The translations under genes and the position numbers were made by a program. This document shows positions 19,501 to 27,950 of a stretch of 40,481 nucleotides of DNA, piece by piece (position 1 is the stretch's first letter; each line of letters begins with the position of its first letter). The notes below the pieces were generated by a model that made no database searches, had not been told where the DNA came from, and worked only from the letters and a program-made list of their open reading frames with translations. The stretch comes from a virus, in IMG/VR virus record IMGVR_UViG_3300030102_003384, positions 1 through 40,481 of that record, one strand, 5' to 3'.

Positions 19501-21678
19501 TCTTTTTCTTCCCTTTCTAATTTGTCCTTTTATTTTTTTAACCAGACTGTTTCCTTCTTTATATAAGTCTTTTCTTTCTTGTGTGTCAAAAGTTTTAATC
19601 ACATCCTCAAGTTTGTTTCTTACTTTTCCTGCATTATCAAAAGTAGATTTTTGTATACCTGTTTTCAATCTAGCGATTGTTCTTTTTGATACATCAGTGT
19701 TTTGTGACAACTTATCTACTAAGTCAAGAAAAGCTTTCTTTCTTGCCTCTGAGGTATTTAATGGTTTAGCTATACTTTTAAATATAGTTTCTTTTTGTTC
19801 TATAATATTTTCACTGTTAGTGTTTTCTATAACTTCAGTAATCTGATTGTCTACAGCAACTGAAACTTCTTCTCCTCTTTTTTTAAACCTTTTAGCTGGT
19901 GGTTTACCTTCAATCTGTCTACCTGTATCCTCTACTCTTCTTTGTATCTGTTCTTCTATAGTTAAAGATTCCTGTTCCTCAACAGTTTCTTCATCTAAAC
20001 TTGCCTCAGTTACATCAGGTTTTCTTTGCTCTTTGGTTATATCTAACTTTTCTTTTATCTCTTCTGATTTTGAAGGAACTTCCTCTGTCACTTCATCTAA
20101 ATTTATTTCTATAGATTCTTCAGTATCTAACCCATACAATGATGTTAATTCTTTATCAATTTCTTCCAACCTTAACTGCGAACCTTTATCTCTATTGCCA
20201 AATAATTTCTTAGCTTCTATTTCAAGCTCTATAACTTTTTCTCTAATGTTTGCTGGTAAATTTGGCAGAGTTGCTTGTCCTTCTAATATAACTTGCTCTC
20301 TTATTTTTAAATCATCTTTTCTTTTTTTAGCAAGCTCTAACAACTCTGGGTCATTTTCAATTTTTATTTTTGCTTTTGCAAAATCCTCATCAGTATAATT
20401 ATTTATAGCTTCTTCAATTTTTTCTCTACTTACAATACCATCATTTATATTATACTTAGGTTGTCCAAGTAATTGTCCATAAGCAAAAGAAAAAGGTGCG
20501 GTGGCTGTTCCTGCTACTCCTTCAAACCCTATTTCTCTTACATCAAGCTCTTGACCTACAAGACCTCTCGCTACTGTCTCTCCCAAAGCCCCACCAACAC
20601 TTTCTATTCCCCCAGCTTTAATTAATTTTTTAGCGTCCAGTCCCGCTTTTTGTAATCTTGTTGCTCCTTTAGCGGCTGAACCCATACTTTTTACTGCTTT
20701 ACCCGCTATACCTGAAGTATATCTATCTATAATACCAATTGTCAAACCTCTTCCCGCAGCCTTTCCTCTTATTCTAGTCATAGCCTCAGGGTCATTTATA
20801 ACTTCCATGACAGCTTCTTCGGTAAATTCTTTGCCATTCTTAGAAACTTCTTCCTGTAAAAACTCTCCAAAAGATAATGCTGTTTCTAGTGTCCCTCCGG
20901 ATGCTCCTAATGCAAATGGTAAACTAGAAATAAAACCTCCAATAGCACCGGGTATAGCACCAACACCTCCTGCGGCAGCACCAGCTGTAGCACCCGCTCC
21001 TGTTCCTGTAGCTATTGCTCCCCCAGCAGCAGCTAATGAAGCTGGATTCATCATGGCTGTAACTGAACTTACAAATAATTGTGGTATAATTTGCCCTCTA
21101 TTCTGAAGCAATGCTTTTATAAAACCAAATACACCTCCGCCTGCCTCTTCAAAGTCAGCATTAAACTTTCTCATTTCGTCAGACTCTGGAGAATCAGCTA
21201 AAGCGTTTTGAGCTTCTATAAAAGCCTGTACGTTTTCTGAGGTGACGTTAGTTCCTTTTCCAAATATTTTAAGAGCATCATCAACTGCTTGACCTTGCTT
21301 GACTCCTTGCTCAGCAGCTCTGTATATATCTCCGAAAAAATCTGTAACAAAATTTTTACCTAAAGTTCTCTCAATAGCTGTGTCTTCTTCTCTTGAAATA
21401 ATCTCACCAGTGGGTAAAGGTCTAAAAGTTTGAGGTTGCTCCAACAAACCATCTTCCGATTCTGAAACCAATTCTGGTTGGGAATCGCCTTTTTTTTTTA
21501 CTGAGAATTTTTCTTGAAAAACTTCTATATCTTGAGTAAACAAACCATCTCTATTTACGACATCATAAACTTTTTCAACATAAACTGGGTCATTAAATTG
21601 CACTTGAAAATCCTCGAATGATTTTGTATAATATCCGTCTCTAATTAAAACGTCGTACAATTTTTTTAATTCATTCAT
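16597..21678 (-). CDS. Giant internal virion/ejection-type protein, 1693 aa
   Basis: This very long protein has the build of a podovirus inner-core or DNA-ejection protein. Two tandem repeats open it, each about 28 residues, with the pattern YDV(L/V)xRDG followed by (F/V)Q(V/E)xF. A Gly/Ala-rich apolar stretch near residues 200-265 looks membrane-active, long charged coiled-coil regions fill the middle (about 400-800), and a second apolar segment (GLAVETAVFNAIGLGLTMGT) lies near residue 1510. It follows two other Ala/Gln-rich virion-type genes with 4-nt spacing, as T7 genes 14-15-16 do. Assignment rests on architecture and position, since I see no enzymatic motif. Confidence 0.68.
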   Translation of the reverse strand: MNELKKLYDVLIRDGYYTKSFEDFQVQFNDPVYVEKVYDVVNRDGLFTQDIEVFQEKFSVKKKGDSQPELVSESEDGLLEQPQTFRPLPTGEIISREEDTAIERTLGKNFVTDFFGDIYRAAEQGVKQGQAVDDALKIFGKGTNVTSENVQAFIEAQNALADSPESDEMRKFNADFEEAGGGVFGFIKALLQNRGQIIPQLFVSSVTAMMNPASLAAAGGAIATGTGAGATAGAAAGGVGAIPGAIGGFISSLPFALGASGGTLETALSFGEFLQEEVSKNGKEFTEEAVMEVINDPEAMTRIRGKAAGRGLTIGIIDRYTSGIAGKAVKSMGSAAKGATRLQKAGLDAKKLIKAGGIESVGGALGETVARGLVGQELDVREIGFEGVAGTATAPFSFAYGQLLGQPKYNINDGIVSREKIEEAINNYTDEDFAKAKIKIENDPELLELAKKRKDDLKIREQVILEGQATLPNLPANIREKVIELEIEAKKLFGNRDKGSQLRLEEIDKELTSLYGLDTEESIEINLDEVTEEVPSKSEEIKEKLDITKEQRKPDVTEASLDEETVEEQESLTIEEQIQRRVEDTGRQIEGKPPAKRFKKRGEEVSVAVDNQITEVIENTNSENIIEQKETIFKSIAKPLNTSEARKKAFLDLVDKLSQNTDVSKRTIARLKTGIQKSTFDNAGKVRNKLEDVIKTFDTQERKDLYKEGNSLVKKIKGQIRKGRKRLDANLVIAAEEFLDINPLEVSDLKEYVDKASQITEGLKPTRLTKRGADVAAPFVLNDITEYTQKELESEKIKVAQLKQDAFQELTGVSAEELSMNEVNEVLRNAYNEEVRSPDEFITNEISQITGKEQIINTAAENAFKTYKTIIQNQLETGVDTFSESGQKINLTPRQKRIVKDFMEIDVTKLSTPDKVKAIDAIVNFAVNGESGGMLATTSKYQGGEFAALDNSNNLRSSEIKNVVDKMLGTSTGLYWGKNIASLPIMSEFMFGNQRDSRTFFENSGLQKVINGSANGERVATAIGDLYHAKFYNKKANGEDFYSPENVTERGMYGFINRTIEGTPAEQQEEFQRRKDLVVESFEALKNGSPIEQQKGEDYEKVYDKILKEAVTIQDVKDKVDGVNVEAVDFIINEWSQIYPDLKNHALDLYNVALDSDPNYVSDTYSLLEGIDAPDLDSPIFDNPNLNKRKIYDKKTGVLEKNQRLQSLKQTGKKRYVNLDFDSQQIFKIRKALIDMDTAEGIQQLKGYTDSDAFKQIIPDKAVRESFLNRIKEYVNDKRGNKYISEQSRRDARKLNRLITLGVSRTLGSVGQYPKQLVPLSNTAVNAGGRNTFDAVRQFTSNKALREWITKLPYDIANRGIEAEALLDSYNTKLEKQARSKSGKMVGELDKLQNWWLKQMLINPDKIAANASWVAYYGREMKRKGVDVFAEGFDWANHEVDTEAGNYAQQQVDRQQNVSQRDLQGAWFRSDDTTTRLLTKFFIPFSNFLLNQKSRMYSDLNTMTNKNSKTQDRLTAARSLGGLAVETAVFNAIGLGLTMGTAALSNMLGAPEEDPGKLEQQTANRLKGRLGNIAADVLSPLPPLDDGVRRGLNALIASISDDENPFEFYTSSETLLEDLGLGSIVIEKSLTQPFDIIKTMLSGTYNGKDLDDDHFELAQVTAVLWPLYISGALPAEVGSIINYNLKRIKDSVK

Positions 21679-21682
21679 ACTA

Positions 21683-23221
21683 CTAATCTAATTCTCCAGA
21701 GCCTACTACATCTATTGAGCCATCCTGATTTACGTCAATTACTCTAGTATATAATTTATCTAATGTTTCTTCAGGTAAAATCATTAATTGTTTTAGTATT
21801 TCATCAAAGATTCCCATTCCGCTTTTTCCGGCTAAATCTATAGTGACTGTTCTTGTTCCTCCATCCTCTTTAGGAACTTTTATTTTAACGCTTTGTTTTA
21901 AAAACTTAGCTGAATCTGCTGAAATCCCCATCGATGAAAGAAGATTGTTTAAAGTTTTGGCTACTTGATTATCTTTGTCGGTAAAAGAAAACATTTCACC
22001 AACAAACACCGCAGCTTCAATTGGAGCAGCTAATTGATTAGTTAAATATTCTTGTATCTTAGGTAACTTTTTCTTAAAGTCTTCTGATGTTGTCACTTCT
22101 TCACTTTCAGTACGAGCTTCTATATACTTTTGGTCTGCTTTACTTTTTTCTATTGATTGTTTTAATTCTTCTAATTTAGTGTCAGTTACTTCTTTAGTTA
22201 AGTATTTAGCAGCACTCACGCTTTTAGTGGCTCTACCTCTTACTTGTTCAACAATATAGTTTTCCGCTTCTTGTCTTTGTGCGTCGCTAACTAAAGGAGT
22301 GTCATTGTTATCTACATATAAAACTGAAGTATCTTCTTGAAGTTTAGATATATAAGCATCTCTTTCTTCTTTAGTTTCTAGTTCATAATAATCTGTAGGT
22401 AAAGCTTGTATTCTGTATCCAGTTTTATCTCTCATTAAAATATCAAACACATGTGTGTTTTGTTGAACTGCAGACTTAGCTCTTTGTCTTATTATGCTTT
22501 CATCAAATTCAATAGTAACTTCACCAGTTTCTTCATTAGTAACTTGTTTTAAGAATTGACCTTTTTGTTTACCACCAAACTGGTCTTCAAACTCAACTGC
22601 TGGAGTCTCTAGAATTGAATTAATTTCACCCTCTGTATCAAAAGCTGTTTGTTGATTCACGCTTCTCCTTAAGAACTGTGACATATCTACTACCTCTTTT
22701 TCCCCGTCTTCGTTAAGAACAAAGAAAGTGGTCTCCCCACTTACAGGGTCAATCATTGAAGATATGCCCTCAAGGTTAAAGAGTCTTTGATTCTTTTCGT
22801 TTTGCCAGTTTGTTAATGCAGCTCCATCACCCGCAGCAAGCTCTGCCATAGTATCATACCCTTCAACATAAGCTTTAGCTCCTGCCATCATACCGGTTGC
22901 TCCGCTTGTTACTGTTCCTCTAAATGTAGTGAACTCTTGCTCAGTTATATCACCTCTCTTAAGCTGATTCATTTTATCGAGCATAGCTTTTGATATCAAT
23001 GTTGTGTATTCTCCCATGAACTTCTGATACCTAGTATCTCCACCCATAGGTCTCTCCATTAACATCTTAGTGAACTCCTTTTGGTCTTCGGCTATCTTAT
23101 CTCTTCTACCTTGCCTGTCTTTTTCAATACCTTTTAAAGCCTCGGTAGCATCTTTTGTGATTTGCCCCCAGTCTATCTGAGTAGGCTTATCGTCTCTTAT
23201 ATATCCAAAACCAACTGCCAT
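21683..23221 (-). CDS. Probable internal virion protein, 512 aa
   Basis: A charged, largely helical protein with no membrane segment (MAVGFGYIRDDKPTQIDWGQ...). It is rich in Lys, Glu and Gln and ends in an acidic DVNQDGSIDVVGSGELD segment that resembles a calcium-binding DxNxDG loop. It is flanked 3-4 nt on either side by the genes for the Ala-rich protein and the 1693-aa protein, so it is best read as the middle member of a T7-like set of three ejection proteins. That role is inferred from gene order. Confidence 0.6.
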   Translation of the reverse strand: MAVGFGYIRDDKPTQIDWGQITKDATEALKGIEKDRQGRRDKIAEDQKEFTKMLMERPMGGDTRYQKFMGEYTTLISKAMLDKMNQLKRGDITEQEFTTFRGTVTSGATGMMAGAKAYVEGYDTMAELAAGDGAALTNWQNEKNQRLFNLEGISSMIDPVSGETTFFVLNEDGEKEVVDMSQFLRRSVNQQTAFDTEGEINSILETPAVEFEDQFGGKQKGQFLKQVTNEETGEVTIEFDESIIRQRAKSAVQQNTHVFDILMRDKTGYRIQALPTDYYELETKEERDAYISKLQEDTSVLYVDNNDTPLVSDAQRQEAENYIVEQVRGRATKSVSAAKYLTKEVTDTKLEELKQSIEKSKADQKYIEARTESEEVTTSEDFKKKLPKIQEYLTNQLAAPIEAAVFVGEMFSFTDKDNQVAKTLNNLLSSMGISADSAKFLKQSVKIKVPKEDGGTRTVTIDLAGKSGMGIFDEILKQLMILPEETLDKLYTRVIDVNQDGSIDVVGSGELD

Positions 23222-23224
23222 ACC

Positions 23225-23938
23225 CTATATACCTCCTGTTCTCATTCTTTTTTTTCTTTTTGGCTCTGGAAATATTGAAGTGTAATCTATTCCTTTTTTT
23301 TCTAAAAAAGCTTTTCCTGCTGCATCACCATCTCTATTAGCAATTCTCTGAGCTCTTCTTCCAAGTCTACCTTCTCTACCTTCAGCAGTATCAGCATATA
23401 ATCTTCTATTTTCCATAGCACCTAAACCAACGTCTACTAACCCTTCTACTCCTGCTTGCATAGACGCAGCACGTGCCGCTCTTGCATCTGCTGCTCGCAT
23501 TTGTTGTCCCTGAGCTTCTCCTAAGTCCAAACCTACTCTTTGTTGTTGTAGTCTTGCATCTTCTTGTGCTTTTAATAAATCTAAATCCGCCATTTCTTGA
23601 GCCATATCTGCACGTACCTGAGCCTGAGCTGCTTGTTGTGCTTGCACCACTCTACCTGCTGTAGCCGCTGCACCCCTTGGGTCGCCCTCTACACCCGCCT
23701 GAAGTGCTGATGCACCTTGTTGAAGTAAAGCTTCTCTTTCAAGTTCATAAGGTTCTTTAGCAATAGATAAACCACTTAACATGTTTACCTCTAATTTTTT
23801 CTTTGCTTCTGCTAATGCTTTGGCTGCTGCTTTGTTTGCGTCACGCTCAGCTTGAGCTTGCTTACCTGCCTGAATAAAGCTAAAGGCTGAACCAGCTGCT
23901 GACATTCCCAATGCTGCGATAGTTGTAAATGCTGCCAT
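23225..23938 (-). CDS. Ala/Gln-rich internal virion protein, 237 aa
   Basis: The first ~25 residues (MAAFTTIAALGMSAAGSAFS) form an apolar helix; the rest is a very Ala/Gln/Arg-rich helical region to residue ~175 and a basic end (PKRKKRMRTGG). The combination of an N-terminal hydrophobic helix with an Ala/Gln coiled coil is typical of T7 gp14-like internal virion proteins that insert into the host envelope on infection. Gene order supports that, with two longer ejection-type genes directly downstream. Confidence 0.68.
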   Translation of the reverse strand: MAAFTTIAALGMSAAGSAFSFIQAGKQAQAERDANKAAAKALAEAKKKLEVNMLSGLSIAKEPYELEREALLQQGASALQAGVEGDPRGAAATAGRVVQAQQAAQAQVRADMAQEMADLDLLKAQEDARLQQQRVGLDLGEAQGQQMRAADARAARAASMQAGVEGLVDVGLGAMENRRLYADTAEGREGRLGRRAQRIANRDGDAAGKAFLEKKGIDYTSIFPEPKRKKRMRTGGI

Positions 23939-23939
23939 A

Positions 23940-24350
23940 TTATATTTTTTTTATCATTTCGTGTGTGTAAGAATCTCCCTTTATGTATCCTAATTCTTCG
24001 TATGTTTTACTTAAACCTTCATGTCTTAAAAGCGCATATATATAATTACTTCCATTTTCCTGACAGATGTTTGTTAGAACAGCTATCAAAAACTTAACCG
24101 CCTCGTGCCTTAACTGGGTGTCCTCTATTTTTTTGTCGGATATAATCCAGTCTACCCACGAAACTTTTGAGTTGGTCATGTACATAAACCCAGCACAAAT
24201 AGGCTTTTCGTTATGTGTAACCATCAATCCTCCTACCCCATCATTCGGTAAAAAATCTTTAGGCGGCGGTTGCCAATCCCAATCTTTCCACCATCCTACC
24301 AATACATCATCATAGTCAGAAGGACTTAATTCAATTATATTAAAATCCAT
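23940..24350 (-). CDS. GNAT-like acetyltransferase, 136 aa
   Basis: A small protein with the outline of a GNAT fold: a short N-terminal strand-helix part (MDFNIIELSPSDYDDVLVGW), a central pair of strands (GGLMVTHNEKPICAGFMYM), a helix with acidic/basic charges, and a C-terminal YEELGYIKGDSYTHEM strand typical of GNATs. The acetyl-CoA loop is not crisp. Homologues of this kind sit among virion genes in other marine phages (from memory). The ATG at 24350 is chosen because a TTG at 24359 overlaps the -7 promoter element. Substrate unknown. Confidence 0.58.
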   Translation of the reverse strand: MDFNIIELSPSDYDDVLVGWWKDWDWQPPPKDFLPNDGVGGLMVTHNEKPICAGFMYMTNSKVSWVDWIISDKKIEDTQLRHEAVKFLIAVLTNICQENGSNYIYALLRHEGLSKTYEELGYIKGDSYTHEMIKKI

Positions 24351-24355
24351 TCTAT

Positions 24356-24364
24356 GCAAAGATA
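24356..24364 (-). promoter_or_regulatory. Bacteroidetes-type -7 element before the acetyltransferase gene
   Basis: The minus strand reads TATCTTTGC, a perfect TAnnTTTG plus C, 5 nt upstream of the ATG at 24350. The transcript would be leaderless or nearly so. No exact -33 TTTG is seen. Confidence 0.6.
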
Positions 24365-24370
24365 CTAATT

Positions 24371-26137
24371 TTACGGATAGCTTTTCATTACATCGCTCTC
24401 TACAGCAAACAGTTCCGTCTTATTAGTGTTAAAGTTTACAATAGTAAATATACAATAATGACCTAATAAACCATGTGATTCAGCTTCAGAACTTTTAATA
24501 AACATAATATATGGGTCGTTAGATGGAAAAGCAACAGCTCCTGTATAAGTAGTGCTAACAAAAATTTTATTGATTCCGTTTTGTAAATCCACCTGTATGT
24601 TTGTTACTACCCCACCAAAATTTAAATCAGTATACTGAGGTAAAGAATGGTATATATAATCTCCAATACTAATTATACTACCTATGGAAACTAGGGGGTC
24701 GGTTGAAAAGCTAAGCGTTGTTAACCCTCCATCAACAGATACGTTAGTTGTTTTACCAATACCATTTGCTGACCTCAAAGCATATTGTCCTTGAAGCGCA
24801 GGAACATTTCCTTCTTGTCTTACATAAGCAAACCAGCTACCCTCTTTCTTTTCAAACCATCCATCTTCAATGATACCGTTTTGCTGTATGTCTGTTTCCA
24901 TATACGCTTGCCACGCATTATCAGACTCTAAGTTTATTGTTTTAAATATTTTATTTTCTAATGGATTAATGTTAAACACACTTGATATTTGTGAGTTGAA
25001 CTGCTCTCCATAGTAGTTGTTTCTAAGTTCATTACTATTGTGTCTATATAGATTACCTCCTTTAAATGTGTAAAAAAAGTTATTCATACCAATCATATAG
25101 TCTGGATTGAACGAGTAAAATGATGGCCACCCCTCTGAGTTATCACTATATGATAATGTCCACTCTGTTTTTACCGGCGACGGTATAGGGGGAACAACAC
25201 TTGTAGGCGCTGGCGTAGGTGAAGGTGCAACCGGTGTTGGGTCTGTTGGTGATGGACACGTTGATTCGTATACCAAATTGTTTTCACCACCCATATACCC
25301 ATGGAAATAACATGCGTAACTTACTGCTCCAAAATCACCATTTACATTTATAGTTACATCTCCGTAGTAGTATGTGTATGAGTATCCGTCTGGCCCTACT
25401 TTTGTTCCAGCATTATATTGACCGGTGTATGATATTAATGACTCTAATCCATTGTTTAATATTGCAATAGGATGAGCTGAAGGCACACCGCTTAATGTGT
25501 ATTGACCTAGCTGAACTTGGTATTGTCCATAAGCTCCATTAATTACATATAACCTAACTATACCTGCGCCTTGAAGCGATAAGTCTGCCTCTGATACGGT
25601 TACAGTATTAGTTTGTATTAAACAATATTCTGGTAAAGTAGCTGGAGTTGGAGGAGCTGGCGGTGTAGGCGGTGTAGGAACAGCTAAACATGTAGCACAA
25701 TCTGCAAACTCTGGCAGACTAGATACGTTTATGTTTGTTACTGTCGAAACAGTAGTTCCATTTTCCCAACAAATAGAATTATATCTTAATACTGTAGGCC
25801 ATGCAGAGTATCCTGTTGCCGCTCTAAAAACTTGTTTTTCAGAAGCATTACTACAATTTTGATATTCTTTATATTCATATCCAACTATAGGTGTGGGGTC
25901 TGCTGCTCCACAGTTAGTCGTACAATTTTGATTAATATCATTCCAAGAACCATACTGCGAATTAAGAAGTACTGTAGACCCTTTAGACAAACATAAATCT
26001 TCTGTTCTGTTTTCGTCTAGTTCATAAGTATATTTAGTTCCATCACAACACTCTACAGTCCACGTACAAGTGTCTGCTCCTATTGGACAGGAAAATCTTA
26101 TAGTTCTACAAGCTGATGATGAACTTGAATATGACAT
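24371..26137 (-). CDS. Cys- and Pro-rich fibre-like virion protein with cupredoxin-like domain, 588 aa
   Basis: A modular surface protein. Residues 1-80 are Cys-rich. Residues ~86-150 are a YEYKEYQNC...QVFR...CATC module also found in the 826-aa protein. A Pro-rich linker (153-169, PTPPTPPAPPTPATLP) leads to a beta-rich domain (~171-294) with a possible type I copper set: His222, Cys276, His279 and Met282 (C-x2-H-x2-M). A second linker (295-322) of SP/TP/AP repeats precedes a beta-rich C-terminal domain of unknown fold. It is probably a tail fibre or adhesin. Its promoter is at 26156-26163. It directly follows the hydroxylation/glycosylation cassette, whose target is probably these linkers. 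Confidence 0.72.
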   Translation of the reverse strand: MSYSSSSSACRTIRFSCPIGADTCTWTVECCDGTKYTYELDENRTEDLCLSKGSTVLLNSQYGSWNDINQNCTTNCGAADPTPIVGYEYKEYQNCSNASEKQVFRAATGYSAWPTVLRYNSICWENGTTVSTVTNINVSSLPEFADCATCLAVPTPPTPPAPPTPATLPEYCLIQTNTVTVSEADLSLQGAGIVRLYVINGAYGQYQVQLGQYTLSGVPSAHPIAILNNGLESLISYTGQYNAGTKVGPDGYSYTYYYGDVTINVNGDFGAVSYACYFHGYMGGENNLVYESTCPSPTDPTPVAPSPTPAPTSVVPPIPSPVKTEWTLSYSDNSEGWPSFYSFNPDYMIGMNNFFYTFKGGNLYRHNSNELRNNYYGEQFNSQISSVFNINPLENKIFKTINLESDNAWQAYMETDIQQNGIIEDGWFEKKEGSWFAYVRQEGNVPALQGQYALRSANGIGKTTNVSVDGGLTTLSFSTDPLVSIGSIISIGDYIYHSLPQYTDLNFGGVVTNIQVDLQNGINKIFVSTTYTGAVAFPSNDPYIMFIKSSEAESHGLLGHYCIFTIVNFNTNKTELFAVESDVMKSYP

Positions 26138-26155
26138 AAATCAATTATTGATTTA

Positions 26156-26163
26156 CAAATTTA
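26156..26163 (-). promoter_or_regulatory. Bacteroidetes-type -7 element before the 588-aa fibre gene
   Basis: The minus strand reads TAAATTTG, matching TAnnTTTG, 18 nt upstream of the ATG at 26137. The spacer holds a palindrome (AATCAA...TTGATT) that could be an operator. It overlaps the stop codon of the epimerase gene. Confidence 0.5.
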
Positions 26164-27126
26164 CGAATTATTTACTTGACTTTTAATCCAAGCGTATGTT
26201 AATGCCACTCCCTCTTTAAGTGGTCTAGCATAATCGACAATGCTAACCTTCTGTCTAAAAAGATTATTATCACTATTTCTACCTCTGACTCCAAGCGGCC
26301 CAGGAATATGAACTTTGTTTAATTTTTTATCTTCAACCTCACACGCATAATCAACTAGCGTATTTATAGAAACCATCTCTTCGCTTCCTATGTTTATTGG
26401 CCCTTCAAATTGCACTGCATTATTACAGAAATCTAATGTAGCTTTTATACAATCATCAATATAAAGAAAGCTTCGTGTTTGCTCACCGTCTCCCCATATT
26501 TCTACTTTGTCTTTAGCTGTGATAACTTTTCTACATATAGCTGCTGGTGCTTTTTCTTTTCCCCCTTGCCATGTTCCTTCAGGCCCAAAAACGTTGTGGT
26601 ATCTAGCCACACGAACTTTAGTTGCATTGTCTCTAGCAAGAGCTCCATACAATCTTTCACTAAATAGTTTTTCCCACCCATACTCTGAGTCTGGATTTGC
26701 TGGATAAGCTGAAGACTCTTCACAGTTAGGGTTGTCTGCATCCATCTGATTATGCTCTGGGTATATACATGCGCTACTACTAAAGAATACCATAGGTATA
26801 TTTTTTTCTTTAATTATCCGTGCTACGTTTAAGTTTATTGTAGCACTATTAAGCATTACATTCAAGTCGTTTTCTCCTGTAAAAATGTAGCCTGCTCCTC
26901 CCATGTCTGCAGCTAACTGATATATCTCATCTGTATCAGAAGAGATACAGGTGTTTAATAAATAGTAATCAGTAGCATCTACTTTACAAAATTCATCTGC
27001 TTCCGTCTTACTAAACTCAGGGTATTTAACATCTACTCCGGTAACATAATGACCTATAGATTTTAATTTTCTAACTAAATGTGAGCCAATAAAACCACCA
27101 GCTCCTAACACTACAATTTTTTTCAT
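26161..27126 (-). CDS. GDP-mannose 3,5-epimerase-like sugar epimerase, 321 aa
   Basis: An extended short-chain dehydrogenase: NAD-binding GAGGFIG at residues 8-14, catalytic Cys120 in SSSACIYPE, Tyr149 and Lys153 in YGWEK, and Lys192 in GGKEKAPAA. The blocks LAADMGG, FGPEGTWQGGKEKAPAA, WGDGEQTRSF and IPGPLGVRGRNSDN are close to plant GDP-mannose 3,5-epimerase, and all four catalytic residues sit at a constant offset of 25 from my recollection of the Arabidopsis enzyme. That enzyme makes GDP-L-galactose from GDP-mannose. It is transcribed with, and downstream of, the two glycosyltransferase genes (4-bp overlap), so it probably supplies their nucleotide sugar. Confidence 0.85.
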   Translation of the reverse strand: MKKIVVLGAGGFIGSHLVRKLKSIGHYVTGVDVKYPEFSKTEADEFCKVDATDYYLLNTCISSDTDEIYQLAADMGGAGYIFTGENDLNVMLNSATINLNVARIIKEKNIPMVFFSSSACIYPEHNQMDADNPNCEESSAYPANPDSEYGWEKLFSERLYGALARDNATKVRVARYHNVFGPEGTWQGGKEKAPAAICRKVITAKDKVEIWGDGEQTRSFLYIDDCIKATLDFCNNAVQFEGPINIGSEEMVSINTLVDYACEVEDKKLNKVHIPGPLGVRGRNSDNNLFRQKVSIVDYARPLKEGVALTYAWIKSQVNNS

Positions 27127-27950
27127 TCTTTAAATTTTAATATATACTGTGCCCACTCGCTTGCGCTTTTGGGAGATTCTCTTTTATCTAATACTTCTAC
27201 AAAGTTATGAATATATCCTTCTAATTTATTTTCCTCTGAAACTAATGTACGATATTTCTCATCACTGCCTGGCGTGTTGTTCCTGTAGTTGTGCCACACC
27301 AAAGCATTTCTCATAAATTCAACTTTGTGTCCATACATATAAGCCATACAGCTAGTTATCTCTTGGTCTAAAAACGGGTGAAGATATTCATTATACAATG
27401 ACAACTGAGTAAAAGCTCCAGTCGAAAAAGTATTAGAGCCACTAACAACCGCAGTCTCTTTGAAATCATCTTGTACCCCTATACCTTTTCCTCTCATGTG
27501 ATAATCATCTGTTAAATGTGATATAACATTATAAGTGTTATGAGGTCTTTCTTTTGTATAATAATCATAGTCCTCATCAAAATCAAAGTTAGGTGGAAAC
27601 CCTGTCAACACTACATTTTCGCCTCTTGACAACAAAGCATTTATATATAGTTCGTCCCAATCCTTTTTAAACCTGCAATGACTATCTACAGTAAGACAAA
27701 AATCTTCGCCTTCATATAACTCTTTATATATCTCGTTGCGATGGTATCCTGTTCCTTTTCCAAACGTATATGGAGTAAACTTATATCTTACATTTGAAAT
27801 GTTATTTAAAAAATTAGCTGGTGTTTTTGTTTGTTCGCTTACACCTATGTAAACTCTTTTAGGATATTTTGCTTTGGTAAAAGCGTCGTTTATTGTATTG
27901 ATTAAATCAGGGTCTTTGTACGCAGCAATATTTATAAATATTTTATTCAT
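27123..27950 (-). CDS. GlcNAc-type glycosyltransferase, Skp1 Hyp-GlcNAc-transferase-like, 275 aa
   Basis: The protein opens MNKIFINIAAYKDPDLINTI, then VYIGVSEQ, GTGYHRNEIY and TVDSHCRFKKDWD. The IAxYxDP start and the DSH metal/sugar motif (residues 89-91, in place of DxD) are the hallmarks of the GlcNAc glycosyltransferase family (PF11397) that contains the Dictyostelium Skp1 GlcNAc-transferase, which attaches GlcNAc to a hydroxyproline. There is no signal peptide, so it is cytoplasmic like that enzyme. It overlaps the flanking cassette genes by 4 and 8 bp. With a prolyl hydroxylase two genes upstream, the acceptor may be phage hydroxyproline. Confidence 0.8.
   Translation of the reverse strand: MNKIFINIAAYKDPDLINTINDAFTKAKYPKRVYIGVSEQTKTPANFLNNISNVRYKFTPYTFGKGTGYHRNEIYKELYEGEDFCLTVDSHCRFKKDWDELYINALLSRGENVVLTGFPPNFDFDEDYDYYTKERPHNTYNVISHLTDDYHMRGKGIGVQDDFKETAVVSGSNTFSTGAFTQLSLYNEYLHPFLDQEITSCMAYMYGHKVEFMRNALVWHNYRNNTPGSDEKYRTLVSEENKLEGYIHNFVEVLDKRESPKSASEWAQYILKFKE

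Noticed and set aside
19847-20398. Long plus-strand frame of 183 codons inside the ejection-protein gene
   Set aside because: It is antisense to the 1693-aa protein and rich in Ser/Leu, as expected from the complement of Glu/Lys-rich coding sequence.
26161-27126. GDP-L-fucose synthase
   Set aside because: The sequence blocks match GDP-mannose 3,5-epimerase better, including its Cys and two Lys catalytic residues and the GVRGRNSDN segment.
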